DNA of 64,000 nucleotides, taken from Bacteroides congonensis (GTDB taxonomy: Bacteria > Bacteroidota > Bacteroidia > Bacteroidales > Bacteroidaceae). The stretch covers positions 248,001-312,000 of the forward strand of contig NZ_FQXY01000006.1 in NCBI RefSeq assembly GCF_900130125.1, read 5' to 3'. The translations under genes and the position numbers were made by a program. This document shows positions 28,131 through 37,249 of the stretch, piece by piece; the first letter of the stretch is position 1, and every line of letters begins with the position of its first letter. The notes beneath the pieces are model-generated. The model was given only the letters and a program-made list of their open reading frames with translations, made no database searches and was not told the origin of the DNA.

Positions 28131-28452
28131 ACCAGTCCACATCTTCTATTTCCTGTCTCCGATACAGCAAGAGTTGATTGCGAAGTGAACTCATTTCACG
28201 TCGCATCTCTTCCATCCTTTCCAGTAAATGGTGGATGGCGTCGATGCCTTCCATGTTGATGGACAGGTCGTAGTACATTCTGCTATAACGTTCTACGCTC
28301 GGAAGTTCCGACAAAAGCAGATAATGTTCACCACCTTCGGTATGTACGTTAATCAAACCGCCTTCTTCCAACAGTTCTATGAATGAAGGCTCGATATGAC
28401 ATTTGTGACAGTATTCACTGACAATAATTAATTCGGTCTGCATAGTACTCAT
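28129..28452 (-). CDS. cbpM: CbpM-type chaperone modulator
   Basis: 107 residues; a second Met gives a start at 28443. The N-terminal winged-helix MerR-like part (ELIIVSEYCHKCHIEPSFIELLEEGGLI) is followed by a C-terminal coiled coil (LLERMEEMRREMSSLRNQLL). CbpM binds the J-domain of CbpA and controls it. The gene lies 5 bases after the DnaJ-like gene, the usual pairing. Confidence 0.85.
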   Translation of the reverse strand: MSTMQTELIIVSEYCHKCHIEPSFIELLEEGGLINVHTEGGEHYLLLSELPSVERYSRMYYDLSINMEGIDAIHHLLERMEEMRREMSSLRNQLLLYRRQEIEDVDW

Positions 28453-28457
28453 TCTTT

Positions 28458-29426
28458 TTAGTTCATACTCTGTAACTCGCGGAACAACTCTTTCTGTCTG
28501 TCCGTCAAGTTCGTAGGAATCTTGACAGAATAGGTCACAATCAAGTCACCGAATTGTCCTTCCTTCTTATAAACCGGGAATCCCTTTCCTTTCAGACGGA
28601 CTTTCGTGCCGTTCTGCGTTTCCGGTTTTATCTTCAGTTTCACCTTACCGTCCAACGTGTCGACCAGCTTTTCACCACCCAATACGGCTGTGTAAAGGTC
28701 TACTTCCACATCTACGTACAAATCGTCACCCAAGCGCTTGAATACGGGGTCTTCGGCTATGACGAAAGTAATGTACAGGTCGCCCGCAGGGCCGCCGTTG
28801 ATACCTTCGGCTCCGTAGCCTTTCAGTTTAATCACTTGTCCGTTGGCTACACCGGCAGGGATAGTGATACGCACTTGTTTACCATTAACGGTCAACACCT
28901 GTTTATGCGTCTGAGAAGCATCACGAAGAGACAGGTGAAGTTCGGCATTAAAATCCTGTCCGCGGAATCCCGCAGAACCTTGTCCCCGCCCACCGCGATG
29001 TCCGCCGAACATTGATTCGAAGAAATCGGAGAAACCGCCGGCATTACCGCCGGAGAAGCCTTCACCGTCGGAACTGTACCAATATCCACCGTTTCCGTCA
29101 GAGAAACCTTGTCCGCCACCACCGAATCCGCCGAAACCGCCCGCGCCACCGAAGCCACCGGCTTGTTGCTGCGCCCGTTTCTGTGCTTCGAATTCATCGG
29201 CATGCTTCCAATGTTCTCCGTACTCGTCATACTTTTTACGTTTCTCGGGGTCACTCAGTACTTCATTGGCTTCGTTGATTTCCTGAAACTTATCCTTTGC
29301 ACTCGGGTCATTGGGGTTCAGGTCAGGATGGTACTTCCGGGCCAACTTACGAAAAGCCTTTTTGATATCGTCCTGAGAAGCACTTTTGTCTACTCCAAGA
29401 ATCTTGTAATAATCTATATAGGCCAT
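28458..29426 (-). CDS. cbpA: DnaJ-type co-chaperone CbpA
   Basis: 322 residues. The J-domain at 1-70 has the HPD tripeptide ([10 protein letters not shown]). A Gly/Phe-rich linker covers about 85-150 ([17 protein letters not shown]), and the C-terminal substrate-binding domains follow (about 155-320, [29 protein letters not shown]). No zinc-finger repeats are present, so it is the CbpA class rather than canonical DnaJ. It stimulates DnaK and pairs with CbpM. Confidence 0.93.
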   Translation of the reverse strand: MAYIDYYKILGVDKSASQDDIKKAFRKLARKYHPDLNPNDPSAKDKFQEINEANEVLSDPEKRKKYDEYGEHWKHADEFEAQKRAQQQAGGFGGAGGFGGFGGGGQGFSDGNGGYWYSSDGEGFSGGNAGGFSDFFESMFGGHRGGRGQGSAGFRGQDFNAELHLSLRDASQTHKQVLTVNGKQVRITIPAGVANGQVIKLKGYGAEGINGGPAGDLYITFVIAEDPVFKRLGDDLYVDVEVDLYTAVLGGEKLVDTLDGKVKLKIKPETQNGTKVRLKGKGFPVYKKEGQFGDLIVTYSVKIPTNLTDRQKELFRELQSMN

Positions 29427-29501
29427 GTTTTATGAATTTAATCGTTCATACATCATACGGCAAATAACACGCCAATCCTGCTTTTGGATGCAAATTTTAG
29501 C

Positions 29502-29574
29502 AAGTATTAAGTATTAGGTATTTAACCGCAGCTTCCGGCAAGTTTCCGTCCGCATGGCATACTACTTAATACTT
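29502..29574. repeat. Widely spaced 12-bp inverted repeat at the end of the phosphoethanolamine transferase gene
   Basis: AAGTATTAAGTA (29502-29513) and TACTTAATACTT (29563-29574) are exact complements with a 49-base gap. The second arm covers the transferase stop codon. It could be a weak terminator hairpin. Confidence 0.4.
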
Positions 29575-31281
29575 CTCTTTATACTTAATCTCTTTCTGCT
29601 CCAGCATTTGAAAATCCTGTTTCTTCATGCCCAAATCATCCAACGGACGGGGTTCGTTATGGTCATTCAAATATGCTCTCGGCTTCATTTGATAAAGTGA
29701 AGTGACTACGGATTGTGAATCATCCCTGTAAGGAGTTTCTATCCCGCCCAAATCCAGTATGGTCGGGAAGAAGGAACTGCTGGAAGAAACATCTTTCTCT
29801 TTATTATCCATTGCCGCCTGCCAATGTTCGGGATGAGTTTCCCGGTAACTGTCGGACATCCAGATAAGAAACGGCACATGAAGCTGATAATAAGAAGGCA
29901 CGGGCGAAGCATGAAGGAACAGATGACGGGAATCGTCGAAAATATCCTCTCCATGGTCGGAAGTATAAATCATAGCGGCGTCTATCTGTTGTTTTTCCAA
30001 CATACGGATGATTCTTGCCAGAAAACCATCCGTGTAACGGATAGAATTATCATAAGCGTTCACCAGATTATCACGGTATTTCCGTTCCGCGTCGACCGGA
30101 TAATCCGGTGTGAAGAAAGTGTTTTCCAACGGATAGCGCTCGCGATAATTAAAGTGGGAACCGTAGGTATGAAGTACGATAAATTGCTTCGTTTCACCTT
30201 TCGCCAGTTCTTGTTCCACTAGTTTCAAAAGTTCGTCATCGGACGGATTATAGTTTGAATCAAGAGAGTCTTCTTTTATAAAATCAGAGGTGTCGGCTTC
30301 CTTTCCGAAGAAGTCGATAAACGAATGGTTGTAACGCTGATTAGAGAAAAAGGCGGTCTTGAAACCGGCTTCTTTAAAGGCGGTGATGATTCCCTTTTGG
30401 TGATAAATAGAGTCGTAGTTGCAAGCGTTGACGTCCGACATCAGCATAGGTACGCTTTTGTGTGTCGTATTCGATTCCGTCAGTACCTTCGGGAAAGCAA
30501 TCAATCCTGTCTGCTGAGACAATAGTGGATTCGTCTCGCGTTCATAGCCGTACAACTGCCAGTTCAAGGCACGGGACGTTTCGCCTATTACCATCACATA
30601 CACTTCCCGTTCCTCTTTCGGATGGGTGGCCTTGGCATGGAAGGTAAAGTCTTTCGAGGTTTGATGATAATTCTGTGTCAAGACCGTCCGTTGGAAGGCA
30701 AGACCTACATTATAGCAGACATTCAGTGGATATAAATCCGACTTCAGCTCATATCCCGAGTCTTGTACATACGCTCCGGCAAGGCTGAGAAGGGAGATTC
30801 CAAAGACTATGAAAGCCCTTTTCCGTTCTCTGTGGATGAACTCTACCGATAGTTTACGCTTGCGGATTATTGAAATCGTTCCCAAAATCAATGCAGGAAC
30901 ATAAAGTATGATTACGGCGATAATGGCGGGAGTCAGATTATCGAGTAGTTCGAGTGCCTCACTCGAATTGGTAGTCACCAGATTCAGGAACATATCAACA
31001 GCGATGATGGACTGTCCGAACAAATAAAGCAGTACGATTTGGAAAGCCCCGAAAAAGAGGAACAAGAATAAAATCCATAGCATCTTGCCACAGTTTCTCG
31101 ACAGAGTCATCAACAGGTAATAGCAGCCGAAAGGCAACAATACATTAGCAACTTTTGCCATCACCGGTAGCGGCTCCGTAAAACAGAGGACGATGTTAGG
31201 CACTATCAGGATAAACAGGAACAGATAAAACAAGTGTTCCTGATTTTCCAGCCATTTTTTTATATTCTTAAAAAGCTTCAT
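29566..31281 (-). CDS. Phosphoethanolamine transferase (EptA-like, sulfatase fold)
   Basis: 571 residues. Five N-terminal membrane helices (about 18-180) precede a periplasmic alkaline-phosphatase/sulfatase domain. It shows VMVIGETSRALNWQLYGYER, the SNTTHKS segment that holds the nucleophile Thr, and the metal-binding YTSDHGEDIFDD with later HASP. The enzyme moves phosphoethanolamine from phosphatidylethanolamine to lipid A or another cell-surface acceptor, which lowers negative charge and affects polymyxin resistance. Its start overlaps the end of the barrel gene by 14 bases. Confidence 0.9.
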   Translation of the reverse strand: MKLFKNIKKWLENQEHLFYLFLFILIVPNIVLCFTEPLPVMAKVANVLLPFGCYYLLMTLSRNCGKMLWILFLFLFFGAFQIVLLYLFGQSIIAVDMFLNLVTTNSSEALELLDNLTPAIIAVIILYVPALILGTISIIRKRKLSVEFIHRERKRAFIVFGISLLSLAGAYVQDSGYELKSDLYPLNVCYNVGLAFQRTVLTQNYHQTSKDFTFHAKATHPKEEREVYVMVIGETSRALNWQLYGYERETNPLLSQQTGLIAFPKVLTESNTTHKSVPMLMSDVNACNYDSIYHQKGIITAFKEAGFKTAFFSNQRYNHSFIDFFGKEADTSDFIKEDSLDSNYNPSDDELLKLVEQELAKGETKQFIVLHTYGSHFNYRERYPLENTFFTPDYPVDAERKYRDNLVNAYDNSIRYTDGFLARIIRMLEKQQIDAAMIYTSDHGEDIFDDSRHLFLHASPVPSYYQLHVPFLIWMSDSYRETHPEHWQAAMDNKEKDVSSSSSFFPTILDLGGIETPYRDDSQSVVTSLYQMKPRAYLNDHNEPRPLDDLGMKKQDFQMLEQKEIKYKEKY

Positions 31282-32461
31282 TGATATTAAAGATAAATCC
31301 GGTCTGGTGTTTACCCAAACCTAAGTCCAAACGTACATTTACTCTCTTTTTAAACTCCCAGCGGTAACCGAAACCGTAATTGGGCAGAATATGCTTCGGG
31401 GTAAATTCGGAAAATTTCGGAAAGATTGTTCCCGCTCCTGCCCATACAGCTACTCCATTCCGCTTCCAAACGTGTTGCCGGAGTTCTATTTGCGCATCCA
31501 TCGCACACTTGTCACGATAACGGCCTTCGTAGTATCCACGCATCGAATAAGAGTTTCCCAAGGTTGCCATCAGTCCCCAGGGGGTATCTCCGTAAGTTAA
31601 CAGCGTGTGGAATTGTCCTGCCAGCACTCCGCCTTTCCACACGGTGTGATAGTAACTGGTAGTCAATTCGGTGCTGCTGAATGCATATTTATTGCCGAGG
31701 AAAGCAGGACTGAACCGTTGATCCAGTCGCAGATAATATCCCCGGTAAGCATTTGTCAGGAAGTCGCGTGAGTCGTAGAGAAGGGAAAGCCCGAGACTCA
31801 TATTGGTAGTCCGCGCCGCCATTCCTTCCCATAGTTCCGGTTTTTCAAAGTCCCGCCCGTCGATGTAGTCGAATACAGCCATCGGGCCGATATAGAAATT
31901 CTTCGCCATACGGAACATGAAATCGACCTTCACTTGTGCCTGAAAACGTTTATAATCGCTTTCGTTATCGGAGTTTGCTCCATTATCATAGCCCCTGCCC
32001 CAATAAAGGCTGGGGAAAGAATAAAAATAAAGGTTATAGTTCAAGCGGTATTTATCTTGTGGAAACAGATGATTTCCACGGACTCCCAATAAATAAAAGC
32101 CGACCGTAGAGACATCTCCATAGAGGGATATGTTGGAAGGGGGAAGAATCGTATCCTTATAATCGGTGCGGTATAGACCCGCCGCCACCAGTCCAAGTCC
32201 GAATTTTGTATCACTGGAATAATGAGGGCCACCTATCACACTGAAATCAAACTTTTTATTCTTTTTTTCCTTATTGGCATCATTGAAGTAATCGAGAAAC
32301 TTCTTGAAGAAGCTGCGCTTTACCGCAACAGTATCTTCGGTAACTACTGATACAGAGTCTCCGGGCAGTTCAATTTCGGTAGAATGCATCTGCGCGCCAA
32401 GTGATGTTCGTGTCAGTAACAATAGCGCGAATAATATCAGCCAGTTCTGTCTAGTATTCAT
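31268..32461 (-). CDS. Omp85/BamA-type surface-antigen barrel without POTRA domains
   Basis: 397 residues. Signal peptide cleaved near LGA (residue 23), a short linker rich in Lys/Asp, then a beta-barrel with the bacterial surface-antigen pattern (SVIGGPHYSSDTKFGLGL, TNMSLGLSLLYDSRDFLTNAYRGYYLRLDQRF, SYSMRGYYEGRYRDKCAMDAQIELRQ). The RGY/RG element fits the lid loop of Omp85 barrels. No room is left for POTRA repeats, so it is a stand-alone barrel and not BamA itself. Translationally coupled to the phosphoethanolamine transferase. Confidence 0.82.
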   Translation of the reverse strand: MNTRQNWLILFALLLLTRTSLGAQMHSTEIELPGDSVSVVTEDTVAVKRSFFKKFLDYFNDANKEKKNKKFDFSVIGGPHYSSDTKFGLGLVAAGLYRTDYKDTILPPSNISLYGDVSTVGFYLLGVRGNHLFPQDKYRLNYNLYFYSFPSLYWGRGYDNGANSDNESDYKRFQAQVKVDFMFRMAKNFYIGPMAVFDYIDGRDFEKPELWEGMAARTTNMSLGLSLLYDSRDFLTNAYRGYYLRLDQRFSPAFLGNKYAFSSTELTTSYYHTVWKGGVLAGQFHTLLTYGDTPWGLMATLGNSYSMRGYYEGRYRDKCAMDAQIELRQHVWKRNGVAVWAGAGTIFPKFSEFTPKHILPNYGFGYRWEFKKRVNVRLDLGLGKHQTGFIFNINEAF

Positions 32462-32489
32462 TGTAATAAGAAGTAGAAAACTTTCGGGA

Positions 32490-32522
32490 CAAAGTTAGTT
32501 TCAAACTTCTTATTACAACAGA
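32490..32522 (-). promoter_or_regulatory. Promoter of the barrel-eptA operon
   Basis: On the minus strand a perfect -7 box TAACTTTG (32497-32490) is preceded by TCTG (32522-32519) with 21-base spacing, the same layout as the promoter at 20176. Confidence 0.68.
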
Positions 32523-32556
32523 GTTTCAGGAGCTTTTGTTGCCCCATTTTTCCTTT

Positions 32557-33570
32557 TTAACGTTTCAAAAGTCGCATAAACTCGTCAACATCTTCTTCTG
32601 TGGTATCAAAAGAAGTTACCAGACGGATTTCATTATTATCTTCGTTCCAGAAATAAAAGAAGTAAGATTCCAGCATCCGGTCGATTTCCGGGCGGGGCAT
32701 AGTCAGAAATAACTGGTTACTCTCCGCCTTTTGAGTAAAGGTTACTTCCGGAAGTTTTTTCAATTCATTGTAGAGTTTGGCTGCCATTGCATTGGCATGC
32801 TTCGCGTTTCTCAGCCAAAGGTCATCTGTCAGATAAGCCGTGAACTGGCAGGAAAGGTAACGCATCTTCGAAGCCAACTGGGCGGACTGCTTACGGATGA
32901 ACCGTGCTTCCGATTGCAAGTCTTTATTGAATACGATAACGCACTCTCCCATCATTAATCCGTTCTTTGTACCACCGAAACTCAGGATATCCACTCCGCA
33001 ATCTACAGTCAGTTCTTTGAGAGAAAGATTGAGGGCGGCACAGGCGTTGGCGATTCTCGCCCCGTCCATATGGACATACATACCGTTCAGATGAGCAAAG
33101 TCGGTCAGACGTTTCAATTCTTCGGGAGTATAAATCGTGCCAAGTTCGGTACATTGGGAAATATAAAGAGCCTTGGGCTGTGAATGATGCTGGTCGCCAA
33201 AGCCATGAAGGTAAGGTTGCATCAGTTCCGGGGTGAGTTTGCCGTCCGGGGTAGCAATCGGGCGAATCTGACAGCCGGTCATTTTTACGGGAGAACCACA
33301 TTCATCTACATAGATATGAGCGGTTTCCGCACAAAAGATGGAATGATACGGACGTGTCATTAATTGTAATGCCACGACATTGCTGCCTGTACCGTTGAAC
33401 ACAAATAAGGGTACGCAGTCCGGCGTAAAGGCTTCCTTTATCTTAGCTACCGCTTCTTCCGTCCATTTATCATCGCCATAGCCTAATGCATGGTCTATAT
33501 TCGCCCGGTTCAACGCTTCCATCACCAACGGATGCACACCGGAATTATTATCAGAGGCAAAACTTCTCAT
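32557..33570 (-). CDS. Low-specificity L-threonine aldolase-like PLP enzyme
   Basis: 337 residues from ATG 33570 (MRSFASDNNSGVHP); an in-frame ATG at 33600 adds ten residues of leader. This is the fold-type I beta-eliminating lyase/threonine aldolase family. LFVFNGTGSNVVAL binds the cofactor phosphate, MDGARIANA holds the Asp, and the PLP lysine lies in SFGGTKNGLM. It cleaves L-threonine or L-allo-threonine to glycine and acetaldehyde. It stands alone. Confidence 0.9.
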   Translation of the reverse strand: MRSFASDNNSGVHPLVMEALNRANIDHALGYGDDKWTEEAVAKIKEAFTPDCVPLFVFNGTGSNVVALQLMTRPYHSIFCAETAHIYVDECGSPVKMTGCQIRPIATPDGKLTPELMQPYLHGFGDQHHSQPKALYISQCTELGTIYTPEELKRLTDFAHLNGMYVHMDGARIANACAALNLSLKELTVDCGVDILSFGGTKNGLMMGECVIVFNKDLQSEARFIRKQSAQLASKMRYLSCQFTAYLTDDLWLRNAKHANAMAAKLYNELKKLPEVTFTQKAESNQLFLTMPRPEIDRMLESYFFYFWNEDNNEIRLVTSFDTTEEDVDEFMRLLKR

Positions 33571-33610
33571 TGTTTCCTTGCATTTTAAATTGAATTGCAA
33601 AGTAACAGAT

Positions 33611-33758
33611 TTATTTCCAAATATACTTCTTACGCAACCAATAATCTACCCCTAGCAAAATTAAGACCAACAAAGCTATATAGATATAAAACTTCAACAA
33701 AGGAGCTTCCGACCGGGTATCTTCTCATATTATCTTCTATATTCTTCTCCGTTTCCAT
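33611..33758 (-). pseudogene. Frameshifted small single-pass membrane protein
   Basis: On the minus strand ATG 33758 opens METEKNIEDNM, and a second frame then continues EDTRSEAPLLKFYIYIALL up to a TAA at 33611-33613. Dropping one base near 33725 joins both into 48 residues: an acidic head, one transmembrane helix (LLKFYIYIALLVLILLGV) and a basic tail (YWLRKKYIWK). The join is an inference. It could also be the tail of a larger decayed gene. Confidence 0.4.
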
Positions 33759-34072
33759 CTCCTCTTCTATTATTTACCATTCATTAATACATATATTTTC
33801 TTGCGGGTACGGTGCAATCTGATTTTCACATTGCTTATCGTCATCTTCAACACCTATTATGCAATATTTTAGTATTTAACTTGTGCAAAGAGATTTATCG
33901 CAGGGAAGGAAATATATAACGGAAGTATTAAATATCAGTTTTTAGGAGTAATATTGGGTATGTATGAGAACATTCCTGTTTTTGATACGTTTATTAAGTA
34001 ACCCCTGTAAGCAAAACATATTTAGTCAGGATAAATATTATATATAATATACTTATTATAAAAATATTAGCA
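33759..34072. other. A+T-rich non-coding left edge of the cytolysin island
   Basis: There is no intact gene. Short open stretches on the minus strand (for example an acidic piece GVEDDDKQCENQIAPYPQ near 33800-33850) do not join into a reading frame and look like debris. No strong Bacteroides promoter was found; TACGTTTA near 33990 is a 7-of-8 -7 match without a -33 partner. Confidence 0.5.
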
Positions 34073-34792
34073 ATGATAAAAAGAAAAGCACTATCATCCC
34101 TATTAGTAACATTAGATAGCATATCTAAAAGGACATCTAGATTTTCTTCTGTAAACCTAAGTAGGCAATGTCGGCAGATTATTGGGCGAGATAAAGCAAT
34201 ATTGCGGCATTTAAATCCTTTATTATTAATATTGTTTGTGGCAATTGTAGCTACATCTTGCTCTGATGATAACCGCAAGAGCATTGAGCAGCCATCAATA
34301 GACGGTTTGAGTTATTACCCGAAATCCATGAATATTGTGGAATTACAGTATAAACCAGCTGGGCAGGAACCTGGAGTGGTAGATATTGATAAGTCCAGTC
34401 AGTATTTTGGGGATCGTGTAGCAATATTTCAACCTGAAAAAATTATATTCAGAAATGATTCTGTATCAATCATAAAGCGAGGTGGTTTAATTCAGGGCTA
34501 TAAAGCCGAATGGAATAAGGGTGATTTGTATTTGTACAACAGCGTTACTGGAACATGGGACTATTGTGGAAGTAGGGACGGAGAAGCCACACTTATCCTT
34601 AATACAGGTTTCTTCTGGGTAAAGGATAGCAATATTCATGGCTCATTGTCGGTGATAGGACAGAATTTCTCATTATTATCATATTCCGAATTAGTTACGT
34701 ATTTGGGTGGAAGCAGTAACATTCTAAATAATCAGGTGGCGTGGCTAAAAGTACAGTACACATTTGAATTAATCCCGGAAGTTAAACTTTAA
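34073..34792 (+). CDS. Lipoprotein of the CDC-like cytolysin locus (candidate inhibitor/immunity protein)
   Basis: 239 residues from ATG 34073, but a lipoprotein signal (LLLILFVAIVATSC) starts only at about residue 49. The first 45 residues are rich in Ser, Arg and Leu. A TTG at 34202 would give a normal 196-residue lipoprotein (MRHLNPLLLILF). After the Cys comes SDDN, a surface-export-like acidic tag. The rest has no recognised domain and looks beta-rich (GDLYLYNSVTGTWDYCG). It lies 10 bases before the first CDC-like gene. Known Bacteroides two-component CDC-like toxins are blocked in the producer by a surface lipoprotein, so this is the obvious candidate. The role is inferred from position and lipidation only. 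Confidence 0.6.
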   Translation: MIKRKALSSLLVTLDSISKRTSRFSSVNLSRQCRQIIGRDKAILRHLNPLLLILFVAIVATSCSDDNRKSIEQPSIDGLSYYPKSMNIVELQYKPAGQEPGVVDIDKSSQYFGDRVAIFQPEKIIFRNDSVSIIKRGGLIQGYKAEWNKGDLYLYNSVTGTWDYCGSRDGEATLILNTGFFWVKDSNIHGSLSVIGQNFSLLSYSELVTYLGGSSNILNNQVAWLKVQYTFELIPEVKL

Positions 34793-34802
34793 TATAGAAA
34801 AC

Positions 34803-35675
34803 ATGAAAGCAGCAATAATATATATCATATTCTTCTCTATTCTCCATGTTAGCAGTTTTGCTCAAAATAATCAGTATACGTCAACCAAGTTTGCGGTCAA
34901 AAATCCTTATGAAGTATTCATTGGTGGTATTATGAAAGCGAATGATGTCAACGATGTACATCAACTTTTTAATGTGCCAATGAATCCCATTACAATCAGC
35001 TATAGTTTGCCTTTAAAATCCGAAACGATTACACCTTCATACGATAATATGCTTAAGGCTATTCAGAAAAAGCTACAAGATAATAATGCGTTGAAACCTA
35101 ACTATCAGTTTTCATTTACATTGAAGCAGATAGATTCTTATGAACAACTAGTTTTATCTTTCGGTGAGGAAATTAATTTATCCGAATTATTCAGAATAAC
35201 ATCTCCTAATCTAACTCATAAAACAGTGGCAGTATTAGATATTAGCCAGAGTTATTTTTCTATTGCTATGGATATGCCTGAGGGGGAACTAAGCAACTCG
35301 CCGATAGTCCAAGAGCAATTAAGCGAACTTATTTATGTTGGCTCTATTGAATTTGGACGACGGGCAATTCTAATTGTTGAATCGGACCTTGATTATCAAG
35401 ATGTAAAGGTCGCGTTGAATGAGATATTAAATAAATCTACTACCAAGAAGGGCGATATATCGGAAAAAAGCAAATCAATCATGGCTAGTTCAATAATCAG
35501 AGGACTAATTTTGGATCCCCTTGCCAATGAAAACATAACACCGGATAACCCTTTGGAGTACTTATTGGATTATATAAACTCTGATATCAGCCCACATGAT
35601 TTTGGGGTGCCCATTTTCTTTACAGCAGCCTGGCTAAAAGATAATTCTGTCTTTGTTAACAAGTTTACAAACTAA
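34803..35675 (+). CDS. Short CDC-like protein (CDCL), divergent paralogue
   Basis: 290 residues with a signal peptidase I type leader (SSFAQ, no lipobox). It aligns with the membrane-insertion core of cholesterol-dependent cytolysins. ITISYSLPLKSE and the helix-strand region FTLKQIDSYEQLVLSFGEEINLSELF correspond to the first transmembrane-hairpin segment, then SQSYFSIAMDMP. VGSIEFGRRAILIVES carries F184-G-R where the family has YGR. It ends FGVPIFFTAAWLKDNSVFVNKF, the end of domain 3. Domain 4 is absent, so it is a short form. The GGD-bearing segment of the 354-residue paralogue is replaced by an unrelated stretch (residues about 220-265). Confidence 0.75.
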   Translation: MKAAIIYIIFFSILHVSSFAQNNQYTSTKFAVKNPYEVFIGGIMKANDVNDVHQLFNVPMNPITISYSLPLKSETITPSYDNMLKAIQKKLQDNNALKPNYQFSFTLKQIDSYEQLVLSFGEEINLSELFRITSPNLTHKTVAVLDISQSYFSIAMDMPEGELSNSPIVQEQLSELIYVGSIEFGRRAILIVESDLDYQDVKVALNEILNKSTTKKGDISEKSKSIMASSIIRGLILDPLANENITPDNPLEYLLDYINSDISPHDFGVPIFFTAAWLKDNSVFVNKFTN

Positions 35676-35695
35676 ATTTTTTAAATTTACAACTT

Positions 35696-37234
35696 ATGAA
35701 AAAACACATTGTGATGCCTGTCTTATTATTAGCAATTCTAATAATAAGCTCATGTAGTGAGTCCGATCCATTCTTGGATAGTAGTGCCTGTTATCAGCTG
35801 AAAAGAGCTAATTACAAGATAAATGTCGATTCTATGTATACCTATCCGGGAGATACGATATACAATAGCTGGTTGAAATCTTATAATGCCAGATTGCAAA
35901 GCCAAACAAGGGCATTGTCATTAGAAGACGATGCCTTCTTCTCAAAGCAATATATCGTTAAAAGTACGGAGACTACTCTGTTATATGGAAAGAATTATAT
36001 ATATCCTGGTGCCATACTGGAAGGGAATAGTATTATAGACCAGAAATATGTACCTGTGTTTGTGAATAACAGAAATCCGATTACTGTATCAATGACGCTG
36101 ACTCACAATACCCCAAAGCATACGAGTCAGACGATAAATTCACCGACGTATTCTAAGTTAGATGATTATGTTAAAGATATGGTAGTTGACGGCAATTTTT
36201 CCCAGAACCAGAAGTTTATGTTCCAATCCAAGCGCTTTTCGTTTTATGATGAAATTAAGTCGGCATTCGGAACAAATATAAATACAAGGAAATTATTTTC
36301 ATCAAGAAAAGAAACGTCTACTTCTGAAGAGCATAAAATAGTGAAATCGACAGGGATGTACGTGAAGTTTTTCCAATCTAGCTTCGTTGTCAATATGGAT
36401 ATTGCCCCTTTAAGCAATGAACCTGTAAAAGGATAAACCGAATTTGAACCGGTATATGTCAGTTCTGTAACTTATGGGAGACTAGGAATTATAGTATTTG
36501 AAACGGAAGAGACATATGAATTTGCTGAAACTTGTATGAAAAAAGAGATTGATCGTATTTTCTACCATAAGACAACCACACTGAATGAGAAAGAGCAACT
36601 ATTTTTTGATACTACAGACTTTAAGGTTCTGATAATAGGAGCAGATAGCGACTATGCAGTCCAGACGATAAAAGGTTATGGGCAGTTTTTGAATCTTATC
36701 TATAACTCAACCTTTACTGAGCATAGCTACGGTGTTCCTATTGCATGTTCTTTTTCATATGCAAACTCCCATGCATTAGTGGAAACTGAGTTTAAAAACA
36801 CTCTTGTCCTGCAGCCATTATTTGTATACATAGATAATAAAGATATTACCAATAACCACGCAGAATATACCGGTTATTCTAGACACAGCCCTGTCTATTT
36901 AAGATTTTATGAGGACCGGGAGAAAACAAAGACCGGCCGGCCTTATACGGATATAGTTTTTGAGATAGAAAAAACGGTGAACGAAGTACGATATTATACA
37001 GAACAAAAGAAGTGGCCAATGATAAGTTCAGAGTTTAAAAATACGAAAGAGCGCTCTCTTGTTCGTAATATTAAGTTCGATACAAATTTATTTATAGGTA
37101 ACGAAATACATTCATACATCATGGATAGTCCGGAGCCCGGAGGTATGGGACAATCTTATTACCGCTGGGAAGGTATACAAAAAGATTGCAGTTATAATTT
37201 ACTTGATAGTCCTTTCTTCATAAAAATCTATTAA
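35696..37234 (+). pseudogene. Long CDC-like lipoprotein (CDCL-long) interrupted by an in-frame TAA
   Basis: One frame of 513 codons is broken only by TAA at 36434-36436 (codon 247). Upstream: a lipobox (IISSC followed by SESD) and the CDC core up to QSSFVVNMDIAPLSNEPVKG. Downstream, without any frame change: TEFEPVYVSSVTYGRLGIIVFE (Y260-G-R), ADSDYAVQTIKGYGQFLNLI, SYGVPIACSFSYANSHALVETEF. A further ~145 residues follow where CDCs have domain 4; no classical undecapeptide is present. Continuity on both sides shows a single nonsense change in an otherwise intact gene. As it stands the product lacks half of domain 3 and all of domain 4. ATG 36536 could restart the distal half but would lack a signal peptide. 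Confidence 0.82.
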
Positions 37235-37249
37235 AACTATAATACAATT

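Noticed and set aside
31268..32461. BamA/TamA assembly factor
   Set aside because: There is no space for POTRA domains before the barrel, so it cannot carry out BamA-type assembly.
33994..34284. A 96-residue minus-strand frame overlapping the start of the lipoprotein gene
   Set aside because: Its hydrophobic end is what A+T-rich sequence produces by chance, and it conflicts with the lipoprotein signal on the other strand. The Ser/Arg-rich N-terminus of the plus frame keeps some doubt.
36536..37234. A separate 232-residue gene starting at ATG 36536
   Set aside because: It is in the same frame as the upstream gene, lacks a signal peptide, and CDC-like homology runs continuously through the region between the TAA and this ATG. 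It is the distal half of one interrupted gene.
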